Shown here: piece after piece, positions 23,947 through 36,300 of the stretch
Numbering within the stretch: position 1 is the stretch's first letter
Layout of the letters: each line of letters opens with the position of its first letter
From: Cytauxzoon felis
Lineage: Eukaryota > Apicomplexa > Aconoidasida > Piroplasmida > Theileriidae
Direction: 5' to 3'
Assembly: GCA_020283715.1 (NCBI GenBank)
Contig: JAIQCW010000250.1
Span: forward strand, 22,838-86,837
DNA: 64,000 nt
Position numbers and translations under genes: made by a program
The notes under the pieces: generated by a model
Told to the model about the DNA's origin: nothing
Database searches by the model: none
The model's input: the letters and a program-made list of their open reading frames with translations, nothing else

Positions 23947-24415
23947 TCCACCTCTCTTTATCCTGCCGTTAGTTCTTCCACTTGAGGTCTTTCCACTCGG
24001 CGTGGAGGCCTCTTATATTTACTTCCCCTTCCAGCTCCCGTAGATCGCTTCCAGGTATTACACTTGAGGTCATTTACTACTAATTTCACTAGTGCATTTT
24101 TATGTCTAAAATTTGAAGGAAAATATTAATTTCTGGGGAAACTCATGAAGATTGCTCAATCAATATTGGATGTAATATAAATGTCAATACTTCATTGAAG
24201 AGAACTTCGTCGATTATATTGAGTTTACTGAACCTCACTTCATTCCAATTTATATTCGTTGAGATATCCTTCCAAACATGAATTCCGTCACTTTATCCTT
24301 ATCTCGTCGAGATTAGAAATATAACCTCAAGTGGAATACCCGCAGCTGATCTCAGGGAAGCGAAGGGGGAAGTAAATAAGAAGGCCACCACGGCGAGTGG
24401 AACGACTTCAGGTGG
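23947..24415. repeat. Modular element, copy 13, with module B inverted
   Basis: Intergenic between convergent genes. Module B (about 24068..24328) lies in the opposite orientation to copies 3, 4, 7 and 20, with the same flanking ends. Confidence 0.85.
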
Positions 24416-24454
24416 GGTCGAGTGGAATGGTTATTGGTGATAATTCGATGATTA

Positions 24455-25737
24455 TTATTTTTGTAAATTTGACTGACCGATTTTATTTTCATGTAAGTCG
24501 AATGTAATAATATTGTTTTTTAGAAATGTGGCTCCTAATATATTTTCATTAGTATTGGATTTATGTATTCCTAGACACCACCATCCATTTGGATTGATTT
24601 TATTATTTCTATGATGTGATTGATGATTAAGATTATATTTACATACATTGATTTGCGATTGATGAAGTATGATTTGGGTTGCCATTGTATTATAACATCA
24701 CTATAATATTAAATAATAGTTTAGATTTAATTAACATACTTTATTGTATATAGATATATAATTGGTAAATTGTTGATATATTTTAGACATATATTATTAT
24801 TTTGATCTTTAATACATTTATTTAATTTAAATAATTTATTATGTTGTGTTATGGGGTTATAATTGAGAGATTTACATTTAAGATTGAAATAATTTGATAT
24901 AAGATTATATATATTATTATTTAATATAGATATAGTAGAGCCAGAATCTATTACAAATTGATTATTATTATTATTAATTATTATATTATTAAATTTAATA
25001 TATTTTATTTGTATATTATAATAATTATTAATAATTAATGGTATCCAATTAATATTTTCATTATTATCATCATCACCTATTATCATTATACCATTATAAT
25101 CTAATAATTTTAATGTAAATTTTCTATAATTTTCATCATAATTTTTTATTAAATATTCTTCTATAAAATTTATTTGCCTCATATTTTTGTTAATAAACCC
25201 CATAGGCCCAATACCGAATATACCATTAGTTAATTGATTAAAAATTAATTTATTTTCTTTATATATACATCCGATAGGTTTGAAATATAATGAATGATTA
25301 TAAATTGGATCAAAAGATATAAGTTCATTAATAAATTTACCATAAATTATACTACCTTCATCATATATTTCAATAAATTCACATATATTATTATTAAAAT
25401 TACATTTACCCCCATAATTTATACAATTAATATCATCACAATTAATTAATTTAAATGTATTTGATAAATTTATATTAAAATAATCTAATTTATGTTTACC
25501 ACAATAAGTACAATTATTACATGTAAAATTAATTATAGATGATCCAGTATCTAATATTAACATCTGTTTCTGTCTAGGATCACCTATATATAAATATACA
25601 TAATAATATGCATACTCGTGTAAATTACCATACACTGGTATTATCAGCTTTACATTATGAGATGATTCCACATTAATACATAAAATATAGACGTTATATT
25701 TTAATAAAACTAATATTATAGTGTAATTTATATACAT
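24455..25737 (-). CDS. Plasmepsin V-type aspartic protease
   Basis: Exons 25737..24740, 24700..24647 and 24608..24455 join in phase and give 401 residues. A signal peptide-like start (MYINYTIILVLLKYNVYILC) is followed by both catalytic motifs, LILDTGSS and FVIDSGST. Between them is the cysteine-rich insert typical of plasmepsin V (FTCNNCTYCGKHKLDYFNIN ... NCDDINCINYGGKC). The end has GWWCLGIHK and ILGATFLKNNIITFDLHENK, also family hallmarks. Plasmepsin V and its relatives cleave export motifs in the ER of apicomplexans. The usual C-terminal membrane anchor is not visible: the frame stops soon after the last motif. The product would still be luminal in the ER. Confidence 0.87.
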
Positions 25738-25835
25738 TATAAATGTAATTCATCGTATACTAATCTATCAAAGTAGTAAATTATACATCCAAATATAGAT
25801 AATATACTATAAGTTATAGTAAATAAAGTAGCCAT
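25737..25835 (-). CDS. Possible 32-residue membrane microprotein
   Basis: An ATG in a good A-rich context opens MATLFTITYSILSIFGCIIY, one membrane-spanning stretch, ending FDRLVYDELHL. Its stop codon TAA overlaps the ATG of the plasmepsin V gene by one base (TAATG). It could be an independent small protein (small ER membrane subunits are of this size) or an upstream open frame in the plasmepsin V leader. Splicing it onto the protease is out of phase. Confidence 0.4.
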   Translation of the reverse strand: MATLFTITYSILSIFGCIIYYFDRLVYDELHL

Positions 25836-26356
25836 TTTAATTATTTATAAGAATCAAAGTCAAATTTAAATTATATACATTAATAATTTATGTAATACCC
25901 AAAGATACTGCAGTTGTAGACCTGTGTACGTGAAATTTGACCAATGATCGAAAAATGGCCAAAAATTGGATTCTAAGAAATGTTAAAGTTTAAGTAATTA
26001 AAAAAATGTATTATAATCATACGTAAATCGCAATAACGATGTAGTTAAGATCCAAGTGGATGGCGGGTGTCCGCGGTCGATGTAATTTTGCATCAAGATA
26101 GATTTTCTAATTAAAAAAAACTCGTTATAGATTTAATATTGTTATAAATATTTACATTAAATAGTAGATAACGATACATGTTGAAAGAAATGGACAAGTT
26201 GATAATTTTACCCAATAAAGGTAAGGGAAGTACAGTGATTGGATAAGGTATTATTAGAGGTATGAATATAGTGAAAATATAATTATGTAATATAATTGAT
26301 GTATTTTATTTAATATTGGAATAAATATAAAAGATGATTTGAGATTTGATTGCCAA
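25836..26356. other. Intergenic region between divergent genes
   Basis: Contains a less AT-rich patch at about 25905..26100 but no recognisable gene, tRNA or repeat copy. Confidence 0.4.
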
Positions 26357-29300
26357 ATGGACAATACGAATTATATTCAATCGTCGGCTGAAGGTAACGG
26401 TCGTTATAAGAATTTATTTACAAGTACGGTTAAGCAGGTGGATAATCAATTATTTAATGATGAATATAATAAAGCATCATTTTATAATGAGAGGTCATCT
26501 CGTTTATGGAATCATGTTCCATCTAAGCAATTTGTTGATACATCATCTGTATCTGGTGTTAATTCATATATGTATTCATCGAATGATGTAACGAATAATA
26601 TGAGTCGTTCATATGAATCTAATGATCCTGGTGCTACATTACCAGAGCATTTATCGCATAGTTTTAGTTTTGTTGATGATAAGATTGAGAGTTGTAGTGA
26701 GGTATCACAGGGTGATGAGGGTGTTGTTGTAATAAATAAGGTTGATGATAAATCGGTACCATTGACTAAGAGGAGTGGTAGTGTATCTGATTATATTGAT
26801 CATTTAGATTTATATGATAAGCGTATTACATCTAAATCTAAGGATGATTTTAATCCAATTGAGAAATTTGATAGATCAACTTCTATTAATTTTGATGGTT
26901 TAACTAATTTTATCGATGGTATAAATATCAACAATCCATTCAAACCTTCTGATGACCTCACCTCATCATCCTACCGAGATATTGAAGGATACTCTTCTCA
27001 AAGGAAAGATGAAGGAAGTTTATACAAGGATGGAGGAAGTTTATACAAGAAGGATGAAGATGTATCATCATACAGAAATGACGACTTTACCTCCGTCAAC
27101 TTTAACTCTTCATTCAACAGAAATGATCTCAACACCTCTTCCATCAACAAGGACGTCAATACATCCGCCGACTTTAACTCTTCATTCAACAGAAATGATC
27201 TCAACACCTCATCCATCAACAGAAATGACGACTTCACCTCTTCCATCAACTTCACTTCAACATCCTACATGGATGATGAAGCCGCGTATTTGAGGGTTAT
27301 GAGGGGTATGAATGTAAAGTATGATGAAGGTAATTCAAAGGCTGATGTGAATCCATTTACCCCATTGGTATGTAATTTGAATAGTGAATATGATTTGACA
27401 GAATTAGATATTGATAGGATGAAAACTTTAGTATTGAGTGGTAAATATAGTGATGATTTATTAGTTAAATATTTTAAAGAGTCTACTACTATAACAAATG
27501 TATCGATGATGAATCAGATTGTATCATTTTTAGTATTATTAATGAAGGAGACATATAAAATAATACCTACATGTATAAGATTAATGTCTACTGCATTAGG
27601 TTATCATCCTGAAGAATTTATAGAATCATTTCGTTGTGAATATTTATCATCATTATTTAATCCTATGGTAGATGATGATGTAGGTGGTGGATTTATACGT
27701 TTATTATTATCCTATAAATCTACATTTGGTACACCTGGTGTATTAGAAGATAATATGCCATTATCATTAGATGATGATGGTCAATTAGTATATACTACAG
27801 ATGGTATATGTGATTATGATTGTGGTAAATTAGAATCATTAGAATTATTAAGGATATGTATGAATAGATGTAAAGTAAAATCAGCATTTGATTTACCATC
27901 ATCAAAATTAAGGAATTTATTATGTAATATATGGTATGAGATGCCAATGACATGTCCAAAATTACCCTTAGCACAATTATGTTATAATTGGATAAATTTT
28001 AAAGATGAATCTATTAATAAAGATTTAGCATTTGCATTATTACAACGTTTAAAAGAATCATTAGGTTTATTAAAAGGTGGTACATGGTTATTATCAGAAT
28101 TGATTATATTTATATTAGATAAAGATTGTAGGGTAAATTATGAATTAGAATCTATTATAGAATTAATAGATATAGATGATAATTTATATTATTCATTAGA
28201 TATTATTATAAATAAATTTAATGAGAAAGATATGTTAGATTTATGGTGTTGTTTATGTGTATTATCATGGCCTACATTATCACCTGATCGTCCATATTGT
28301 AGATTATTATCTACTACATTAAGAGTATTTTATAATATATCATTAGAACGTTCACGTAATAATAATTTATTAACTGATGATATTATATCACCATTAAGTT
28401 TATTAGAAAATTGTTTAAGGATATGTATATGTCGTTGTTTAAGTAGATTAAATGCATTAGATTCTATATTACAATCATTATTATTAATAGATATTGATCC
28501 ATATACTGTTATAACAGATAAAGTATCCCCACTTGTATTACGTAGTATATCCCCATTTTTATGGAAATGTCATTTTTTATGGACTAGAATTAAAGATGGT
28601 ATAAATTATGAAACATTAACTGCATTAATAGAATTATATAATAAAATACAAAAATCTGTACAATCACCACCATTATCATTACCACCTAATAATAATAATG
28701 ATAAATCATATTCTAAAAGTTTTACTAAAAGTAGAAGTAAATTTAAATCAATATCATATCATAATATTATTTCATCATTTATAAATAAAAATAATAATGG
28801 GGAAGATGTGGGGGATATTGGAAATATGGGTAGAAATGGGGTAGATTATGAAGAAAATAATTTAATACAAGATAGATTATATAAATGTGGTTTAAAAAAT
28901 TTAGGTAATACATGTTATTATAATAGTTTATTACAAGCATTATATCATACAAGATATTTTGTATATAATATATATAAATGGAATATGGATACAAAAAAAT
29001 GTACACCATATTTAACATCATTATATATATTATTTAAAAAAATGATAAGTGGTAAAAAAAAAGTAATTAATCCATTAAATAATTATAAACATTTACCAGA
29101 TTTATTTAAAGATGATCAACAAGATGTAACAGAAGCAATAAGATTTATATCTGATGCATTAGATGAAAATTTAGAAATATGGAAATCTGTATTTGCAGGT
29201 TTAATAGTAAGACGTATTAAATGTCTTAAATGTGAATCTATATCAGATAATGAAGAAACATTATATGATTTTAATTTTGCATTATCTAATTTAAAACGTG

Positions 29301-29776
29301 TATCAGATTTATTTAATAATTTTTGTAAAGTTGAAACATTAACTGGTGATAATAAATATTTCTGTCTTAAATGTAATAAAGATCGTAATGCACATATGTG
29401 GAATGTTATCGCATCACCACCATCACATTTAATTGTTATATTAAATAGAAATAATTGGCTTATTGATAATAATGATACACAAAAAAATTTTAAAAGAATT
29501 AAAATTGATAATTTATTAAATATATCTGGATTCGATTATCAATTATATGGATCTATTATACATGTTGGTGACTCTACACATTCTGGACATTACTATTTTA
29601 TCGGATGCGATAGTGAATTATTAGATGATTGGTATAAATTCGATGATTCTATTATTAAAAAAGTAGATTATAATTCAATCAATATGATCAGTCAAGATGC
29701 CAAATCTACACATGTACCATATGTACTCTTTTATAGATGCCTACAAGCACCACAAACACCTAAATTAACACTGTAA
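26357..29776 (+). CDS. Ubiquitin carboxyl-terminal hydrolase (USP/C19 family)
   Basis: A single exon encodes 1139 residues from the ATG at 26357. The C-terminal 310 residues form the catalytic domain: Cys box GLKNLGNTCYYNSLLQALYH, the DDQQDVTEAIRF helix, a zinc site with two CLKC-type pairs (RRIKCLKCES and YFCLKCNK), His box STHSGHYYFIGCD and the following WYKFDDS acid. The long N-terminal part is low-complexity for about 310 residues and then helical, as in the large USP9X/USP24/USP34 type. Residues about 245-310 hold a 24-residue tandem repeat. No modular element interrupts the coding region even though the gene is long. Confidence 0.9.
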   Translation: MDNTNYIQSSAEGNGRYKNLFTSTVKQVDNQLFNDEYNKASFYNERSSRLWNHVPSKQFVDTSSVSGVNSYMYSSNDVTNNMSRSYESNDPGATLPEHLSHSFSFVDDKIESCSEVSQGDEGVVVINKVDDKSVPLTKRSGSVSDYIDHLDLYDKRITSKSKDDFNPIEKFDRSTSINFDGLTNFIDGININNPFKPSDDLTSSSYRDIEGYSSQRKDEGSLYKDGGSLYKKDEDVSSYRNDDFTSVNFNSSFNRNDLNTSSINKDVNTSADFNSSFNRNDLNTSSINRNDDFTSSINFTSTSYMDDEAAYLRVMRGMNVKYDEGNSKADVNPFTPLVCNLNSEYDLTELDIDRMKTLVLSGKYSDDLLVKYFKESTTITNVSMMNQIVSFLVLLMKETYKIIPTCIRLMSTALGYHPEEFIESFRCEYLSSLFNPMVDDDVGGGFIRLLLSYKSTFGTPGVLEDNMPLSLDDDGQLVYTTDGICDYDCGKLESLELLRICMNRCKVKSAFDLPSSKLRNLLCNIWYEMPMTCPKLPLAQLCYNWINFKDESINKDLAFALLQRLKESLGLLKGGTWLLSELIIFILDKDCRVNYELESIIELIDIDDNLYYSLDIIINKFNEKDMLDLWCCLCVLSWPTLSPDRPYCRLLSTTLRVFYNISLERSRNNNLLTDDIISPLSLLENCLRICICRCLSRLNALDSILQSLLLIDIDPYTVITDKVSPLVLRSISPFLWKCHFLWTRIKDGINYETLTALIELYNKIQKSVQSPPLSLPPNNNNDKSYSKSFTKSRSKFKSISYHNIISSFINKNNNGEDVGDIGNMGRNGVDYEENNLIQDRLYKCGLKNLGNTCYYNSLLQALYHTRYFVYNIYKWNMDTKKCTPYLTSLYILFKKMISGKKKVINPLNNYKHLPDLFKDDQQDVTEAIRFISDALDENLEIWKSVFAGLIVRRIKCLKCESISDNEETLYDFNFALSNLKRVSDLFNNFCKVETLTGDNKYFCLKCNKDRNAHMWNVIASPPSHLIVILNRNNWLIDNNDTQKNFKRIKIDNLLNISGFDYQLYGSIIHVGDSTHSGHYYFIGCDSELLDDWYKFDDSIIKKVDYNSINMISQDAKSTHVPYVLFYRCLQAPQTPKLTL
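27090..27265 (+). repeat. Tandem repeat in the hydrolase coding region, 72-bp period
   Basis: The unit tttaactcttcattcaacag starts at 27101 and again at 27173, giving 24-residue repeats (SSFNRNDLNTSSI). The unit is GC-richer than its gene and open in several frames. Confidence 0.85.
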
Positions 29777-29960
29777 TTTAATATCCTATATCATTTACAT
29801 TTAATGTACTCGTATATACTCGTATATCTTGTGTCAATTGCTAATGGAATCCTATACACCAGACAATACTCGTATATAACACCGATATATTCACATAATG
29901 GTATGAAAAATGACAAAAAAATACATTTATATACACTGAAAAAAACTAATACTACTCAAA

Positions 29961-32274
29961 CCTAGAGGATTCTGCGAAGGAGTCAGCAGAGCCATCAAAA
30001 CTGTAGAAGAATGCATACGAATACACGGACCTCCCATCTACGTCAATCATGAAATCGTACATAACGAAACCGTATGCAAAAGACTACAAGTATGTGAAAA
30101 TAATGAAAAATAACTCGTATTACACCTGAAGTCTCCACCTGAGGTTACATCCTTAGTACCTCTACCTTCGCCACTCGCCGTGGAGCCTTCTCTATTTACT
30201 TCCCCCTTCGCTTCCCTGAGATCAGCTTCGGGTTCCACTCGAGGTCCAGTACTACTCTTCATTCCATCTCCTCCTTCATTCGTCCTGCCGTCAGCTCTTT
30301 TAATTACCTCACCTCGACTCCCATGGATCGTCTCGGATTCTTCGCCACGATCTCCGGGAGTGGCATTACCCTTTAGGTATAGGTAATTGGAAGAGGGCTC
30401 CACGGCGAGTGGAAAAGAGAGTTGGACTGGACCTCAAGTTGAATACCCGAGAACGATCTCTGGGAGTTTGAGGGGGATGTAAATAGAAGAGCTGACGGCA
30501 GGACTGACCTCTAGTGGAGAGGCTCCACGCCTAGTGGAAGAGGTGAAGGTAGTGATTAGACCACGGGTGGAACTGTTCACTTCGTCGTTTTTATATATGT
30601 ATGATTTTTATAGGAGAAGGGTGTGATATTTGTGGATGATATATCATTGATACCTAGAGGATCGATATTGGTATATTCAGCTCATGGTGTATCTCCATCT
30701 GTAAGAGAGATTGCAAAAGGATTAGAATTGATTGAAATAGATGCATCATGTCCATTAGTTAATAAAGTACATGTTTATGTTAAGAAGAAGACAGAAGAAG
30801 GATATAAAATTATACTTATAGGTCATAAGAATCATCGTAAGTTATTATAGATGATAGAGGTAATATATTTTTATATTTGTAGAAGAAACTATTGGTACAA
30901 GTGGTGAAGCACCAGATAATGTAAAAATTATAGAAACTGTTAATGATGTTAATGAATTGAATTATAATAAAGATGATAAATTATTTTATGTTACACAAAC
31001 AACATTAAGTATGGATGATTGTAAAGAAATACGTAATGCTTTAATTAAAAAATATCCAAATATTGAAACCATACCTAGCGGATCCATCTGCTATGCTACA
31101 ACTAATAGACAAACAGCTATACATAAAGCAACACAATTCTGTGATCTTATACTCGTTGTAGGCAGCACCACATCTTCAAATGCTAATCGATTAGTCGATG
31201 CAGCAGTCTATAGAAATGTCAGGTTCGTCATATCAAACATATGTAATGAATCTCCACCCGAGGTCCTGCCGTCAGCTCTTCCTTTTATTTCCCCTTCCAG
31301 CTCCCGTAGATCGCTTCCAGGTTCCACTTGAGGTCTCCACCTGAGGTCCAATCCAACCTCTCTTCGTCCTGCCGTCAGCTTCTCTATTTACTTCCCCCTC
31401 AAACTCCCAGAGATCGTTCTCGGATATTCCACTTGAGGTACATCCAACACATCCTTAGCACCATCTTCCATCATTCCCATGATGGATCATCCATCACTAC
31501 CTTCAATATACCCCAGAATTATCGGGATAAAAAACACCATTTCCCCTACTTTTTCAATGTTAATTGAAGATTGATAAGTGAATATAATATATATACTTGT
31601 AATAATACAATTGAGGGATGATATATAGTTGTATGATGGTATATATGTATTAATATAAAGTATTATTACAATATATATACTATAATACTACTAACATGAA
31701 CCAACACTACTATAGTAACTATATTATACTAGTAATAATACTAGATATATATACTTTAATAAATTATTATAATACTGTACAAAGGTTGTAAATGATTTAG
31801 AGAAGATAATTGTGGGATTATAATTAGTTAATATTAGTGGACAAGACCTCAAGTGGAGAACCCGAGAACGATCTCTGGGAGTTTGAGGGGGAATAAATAG
31901 AGAAGGCACCACGCCTAGTGGAACAGAGGCTGTAACCTCAGGTGGAGGTGTATATCAATTCATTTGATTTATAATATATTTAGGTCTAAATTGATATTTG
32001 ATTGTAATGATATAACAGAGGAGTTGATTGGGTCGGCTGTTAATGTTGGATTATCATCATCTGCATCTACACCTGAGGATTTGACAATGGCAGTTGTTGA
32101 TAAATTAACATCACCTCCATTCAATTTCAAATTGGAAGAGTATGATGCATGTGAAGAGCGTGTGCCTAAATGGCGTCTACCCAGGTAAAAAAATTCAATG
32201 CGAATCACTTTAAAAAACATTATAGAAACTTGGAAACTATGATTAAAGAACATGATGCAAAAAAATGTAGTTAA
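29961..32274 (+). CDS. ispH: 4-hydroxy-3-methylbut-2-enyl diphosphate reductase (IspH/LytB), apicoplast isoprenoid pathway
   Basis: Exons 29961..30089, 30614..30836, 30883..31222, 31984..32184 and 32226..32274 join in phase (about 313 residues). The three iron-sulfur cysteines are present: PRGFCEGVSRA, IDASCPLVNKV and GSICYATTNRQTA. So are HGVSPSVRE, GHKNHQETIGTSGEAP, TQTTLSM and SNANRLVDAA. The enzyme makes IPP and DMAPP in the non-mevalonate pathway, which in apicomplexans is in the apicoplast. The 5' end is unresolved: only about 180 bp separate it from the upstream gene, and no targeting exon is clear. An ATG at 29903 (MKNDKKIHLYTLKK) would connect if a run of seven A (29939..29945) had one base fewer. 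Introns 1 and 3 carry repeat copies 14 and 15. Confidence 0.88.
30135..30570 (-). repeat. Modular element, copy 14
   Basis: In IspH intron 1, antisense to the gene. Bases 30191..30364 are identical to 44031..44204 inside a VPS13 exon. Confidence 0.9.
31254..31945. repeat. Modular element, copy 15, containing repeat R2
   Basis: In IspH intron 3. A tail-to-tail pair of half-elements encloses the AT-rich repeat R2, which appears to have inserted at, or been captured within, the element. Confidence 0.85.
31507..31776 (+). repeat. AT-rich dispersed repeat R2, copy 2
   Basis: Second copy of the repeat at 20716..20990. This copy has a perfect 12-bp inverted pair, ttgtaataatac and gtattattacaa, bracketing its centre. 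Confidence 0.85.
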
Positions 32275-32343
32275 TATAATGGGGTCAATTTAAAAATGTA
32301 GTCCACATAATGGGGTTAAATTATTTCAACTTTTGTAATTACA

Positions 32344-33267
32344 TTAGTTATTTATAATTATAGCATGTTTAGACCAATATTGTACTGATTTATTATACTC
32401 ATCATGGTTAATCGGTACCCCACTTCCACCTTCTTCAATTAACGTATTACGCATCATTCTATAATGGGGATGATGTATCAGATATTAATCAACATACGTT
32501 ATTGGTAACATTGGTATTTCAAAATCGTGATCCTGTGGTTTAACAGAGACTATATAATAATCATATTTATAATTGGGGTCATCTTCATCGCGTATATTTG
32601 TAGCATCCGCTTCTTTAATCATTTGCTCTTTAGAATATAAAATCAAATCTAAATATTGAGCCTTTTTAATCAAGTCTTGTACATCACTTTTATTAAACCA
32701 TCTTGTTAATACTGGCAATTCATTAGGTACCCTAGCCAGATATCCCGATCTATTAGTGAGATGAGTGATGAATAGAAGAGTAACAGCTATTCTAGCATCA
32801 ACATACTTGAGTAAATGTTCATTTTGACTAGTAATCTCTACAGAACCACAAACAGCTTCAGTAAAATTATTTATAAATAAATGCTTACAAAATGGCGCGT
32901 AACCGTCTGAGAATTTAAAATCACCGCTCTCTACAACATTCCTAGCCTGTAGAATGATAAACTAAAGATGCGATGCTAACCTTTTCAAGAAATGACTCTT
33001 TACTGAGCGGTATATAATTAGCACTTTTAACATTATCAAATTGTTTATAACAAAATGACGCTGTAAATTACTATAAGATTTCATATAATTAGACGTACAA
33101 AGTCCAAGGGTGTATGGAAACAGGCCTTTACTACTGGAAAAGTTTTGCATGATTCTATGATGGAGTTTAGGGTAATTTCTATTAAGTATAAAGGAAATAG
33201 ACGATGGAATCTTGAACATAAATATATATTTAATATAGAGAGAGATATATAGTTGCCATTTTATCAT
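32344..33267 (-). CDS. DUF3228 family protein
   Basis: Exons 33267 (or 33150)..33099, 33060..32981, 32946..32498 and 32458..32344 join in phase. The core reads GYAPFCKHLFINNFTEAVCG, EITSQNEHLLKY, LPVLTRWF, AQYLDLILYSKEQM, DYYIVSVKPQ, PMLPITMMRNTLIEEGGSGV: the order and motifs of DUF3228 as I remember it. No biochemical role is established for the family. The longer start at 33267 adds a basic, hydrophobic N-terminal segment that could target an organelle; the shorter start at 33150 (MQNFSSSKG) is equally in frame. Introns are 35-42 bp and repeat-free. Confidence 0.8.
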
Positions 33268-33357
33268 GTTATATGCACTACTTGTTGTATCATGAGGTCA
33301 TACCTCACTATGAATTATATAGTCGTTCAAGGATAGAAGTGTAAAATATTTTTAAAA

Positions 33358-36300
33358 ATGATATTCAAAAGAGGATATATTAAGGAAGGCTTTAAATATT
33401 TTACACATTTGTATAATAAATGGAGGAATTTGTACATTAAATGTGACGTTAGACCTGATGGCAAATTTTATAATTACTTTACAATACCGATTTTGACATC
33501 CTGTATCTATTTGGGATTCAATAAATGTAATTTTAATTTAGTGCTTAAATTTTCAATGAAATTTATTTTTAGACCCAATCTTTTGTAATACACTCACAAA
33601 GGTCGAGCTCGGTAATGTAGATGACTTCAAAGACGGTAAAAACCATGAAGTCAAGTTGAATAATGGTAAGCTTGAACATAAATGTATGTGTTACATTTAT
33701 ATAGGTAAAGACATCGTTCTAGTATCCAGAGTCAATGGACGTTACTATTGCACTGGTTCAACATGTCCTCACTACTCAGCACCATTCATCGATGGTAAGC
33801 CAATATATAGTTACTCCATCTATATCCTTATACTCTCCTCCACCGTAGGTCTTGCAGACAGCTCTTCTATTTACTTCCCCTTCCAGCTCCCATAGATCGC
33901 TTCCAGGTATTCCACTTCCACTTGAGGTTACCATCTTACCTCTTCCTTCACTTCTGCCACGATCTCTGGGAGTGGCTATACTCTTTAGAGATAGGTAATT
34001 GGAAGAGCTGACGGCAGGATGACCTCAGGTGGAACGGCGAGTGGAAAAGGTGAATGTAAGGATGATATAACCTCAAGTGGAGTGGTTTGTACATCAGTTG
34101 TAGTATTAATTATACTAAATATATTAATTTACTATAGGTGGATTGACTGATACATGTTTGATATGTCCATGGCATGATGCTAAATTTGATGTTAAGAGTG
34201 GTAAATGTTTAAATGGTATATTATGTTTGTATTATTGTATAAATGATTATAGGTCCATGTTATAATGATATACCCGTATATAATGTTGTGATTGAGGGTG
34301 ATAAATTATATGCGTATTTACCACAATCTCCATTACCTGTTTGTTGTATTAGTAAATAATTATTTGATATTATTAGAAAATTGTTGATAAACCAAAGTTT
34401 AAATTTGATGGTAATGATAAACGTACATTTGTTATATGTGGTGGAGGTGCTGCTGCACATTCTACTGCTGTATCATTAAGAGATTTGGGTTTTGGAGGTA
34501 TATTATTAATATATTGGATATAAATTTTATTATTAGGACGTATATTAATTTATGGTGATGAAAAGTATTTGCCTTATTATCGTCCCCATTTAACTAAATT
34601 ATATCACAACTATTCATATGATAAAGTAGCTGTTGAACAATCATTAAGTCCTGAAGAGTATTATAATGATTATAAAATTGAATATAATGGTGGTAAAAAG
34701 GTAATAGATGTAAATGTAAAGGATAAAATGATTAAATTAGATGATGGTACAAGTGTTAAATATGATAAGGTAAGAAATATTTTTAAGCCCTCTATATTTT
34801 TATATCATCAGGTTGTAATTGCTACAGGTACTTTATCAAAGACACTACCATTTACAAATGGTATGAACGTTAGTAATCATGTGACCATAAGAACTATTGA
34901 AGACATGAAGAAATTATCAACCTTTATAAAGCCCGGAAATAATATTGTAAATTCATCCGATCCCATCATCATATATTCCTCTTCAGGTCATTATCGGATC
35001 AAATTTCATCGGATGCGAATTAGCATCAGCACTCAGATCCACAGGAGTTAAATTAACCATTATTACAGATGTATGTCAATACTAATGTTAATTCCACCTG
35101 AGGTCCTATCCTACTCTCTTCATCCTGCCGTCAGCTTCCTCTTTTACCTCCCCCTTCGCTTCCCTGAGATCAGCTGCGGGTAGTCCACTTGAGGTTACAT
35201 CCTTAACCTCGCCACGATCTCCGGGAGTGGCTTTACCGTTTACGGGGAGGTAATTGGGAGAGCCTCCACGGCTAGTGGCTAGAGAGTAGGATTGGACTTC
35301 AGGTGGAGTAAATCTAAAAGATTGAATTTCCATGTTATATCATGTTGTTCATGATGAATGAAATTACTTTTTTATATTCTAATTTATTTAGATGGAGAAG
35401 CCTATGCAGAATATAATTGGAAAGAGGGGTGGTAGTTTGATTGAAAATTTATTGAAAAAAAATGGTATTACATTCCTACCAAAGTCGAAAGTTATGGGGT
35501 ATGATATAAAAAATGGGGTCATAACGGAGGTGAAGTTGAGTGATAGGGTGGTGCAAGCGGATTGTGTAGTTGAGGGTATAGGTACAATGATAGATTCCAA
35601 ATTATTACCATGCGCAAATATTACACCAAATGGTACCATTAAAGTCGATGAACATTTCAAATGTGTCGGTTGCCCAAATGATGTCTACGCAGCCGGAGAT
35701 ATCGTCACATATCCATACCATCTCACTGGTAAGTCTAATGAACACATAACTAATGTACAATCACTCATCTCCACCATTTTTCCACTCGCTATTCCACCTG
35801 AGTTACAACCACCTCTCCTTCATCCTGCCGTCAGCTCTTCCAATTACCTATCTCTAAAGAGTAGAGCCACTCCCGGAGATCGTGGCGGAAGTAGAGGTTG
35901 TAGTGATGTAACCTCAAGTGGAACCCGTAGCTGATCTCAGGGAAGCGGAGGGGGAAGTAAATAGAAGAGCTCCATGCAATGGAAAGGATGGACCTCGAGT
36001 GGAGTGTTTTATGGTTTATACATTGATTTCTACAGGTGAAGATATATCGATCAAGCATTGGAATGTTGCATTACAGCATGGCAGGATAGTTGCAAAGAAT
36101 TTACTTGGTGTAGATACTAGGATGGATACTGTACCATTTTTCTGGTCTAATTTCTTTACAAAAGGATTCAGGTATATTAAATTTTTATTTATATTTTACC
36201 CCATTTAATAGATTTGCTGGTGTTGCTAATGATGTTGATGATATAATATATGAGGGTGATGTAGATAATCATAAATTTGTAGCTTACTTCTGTAAAAATA

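Noticed and set aside
25905..26100. Less AT-rich patch as a tRNA or snRNA gene
   Set aside because: No cloverleaf, A/B box pair or snRNA motif could be traced by hand.
27000..27290. Frames open on both strands near the tandem repeat as overlapping genes
   Set aside because: They follow from the 72-bp periodic, low-complexity sequence in the hydrolase exon; only the main frame connects to the catalytic domain.
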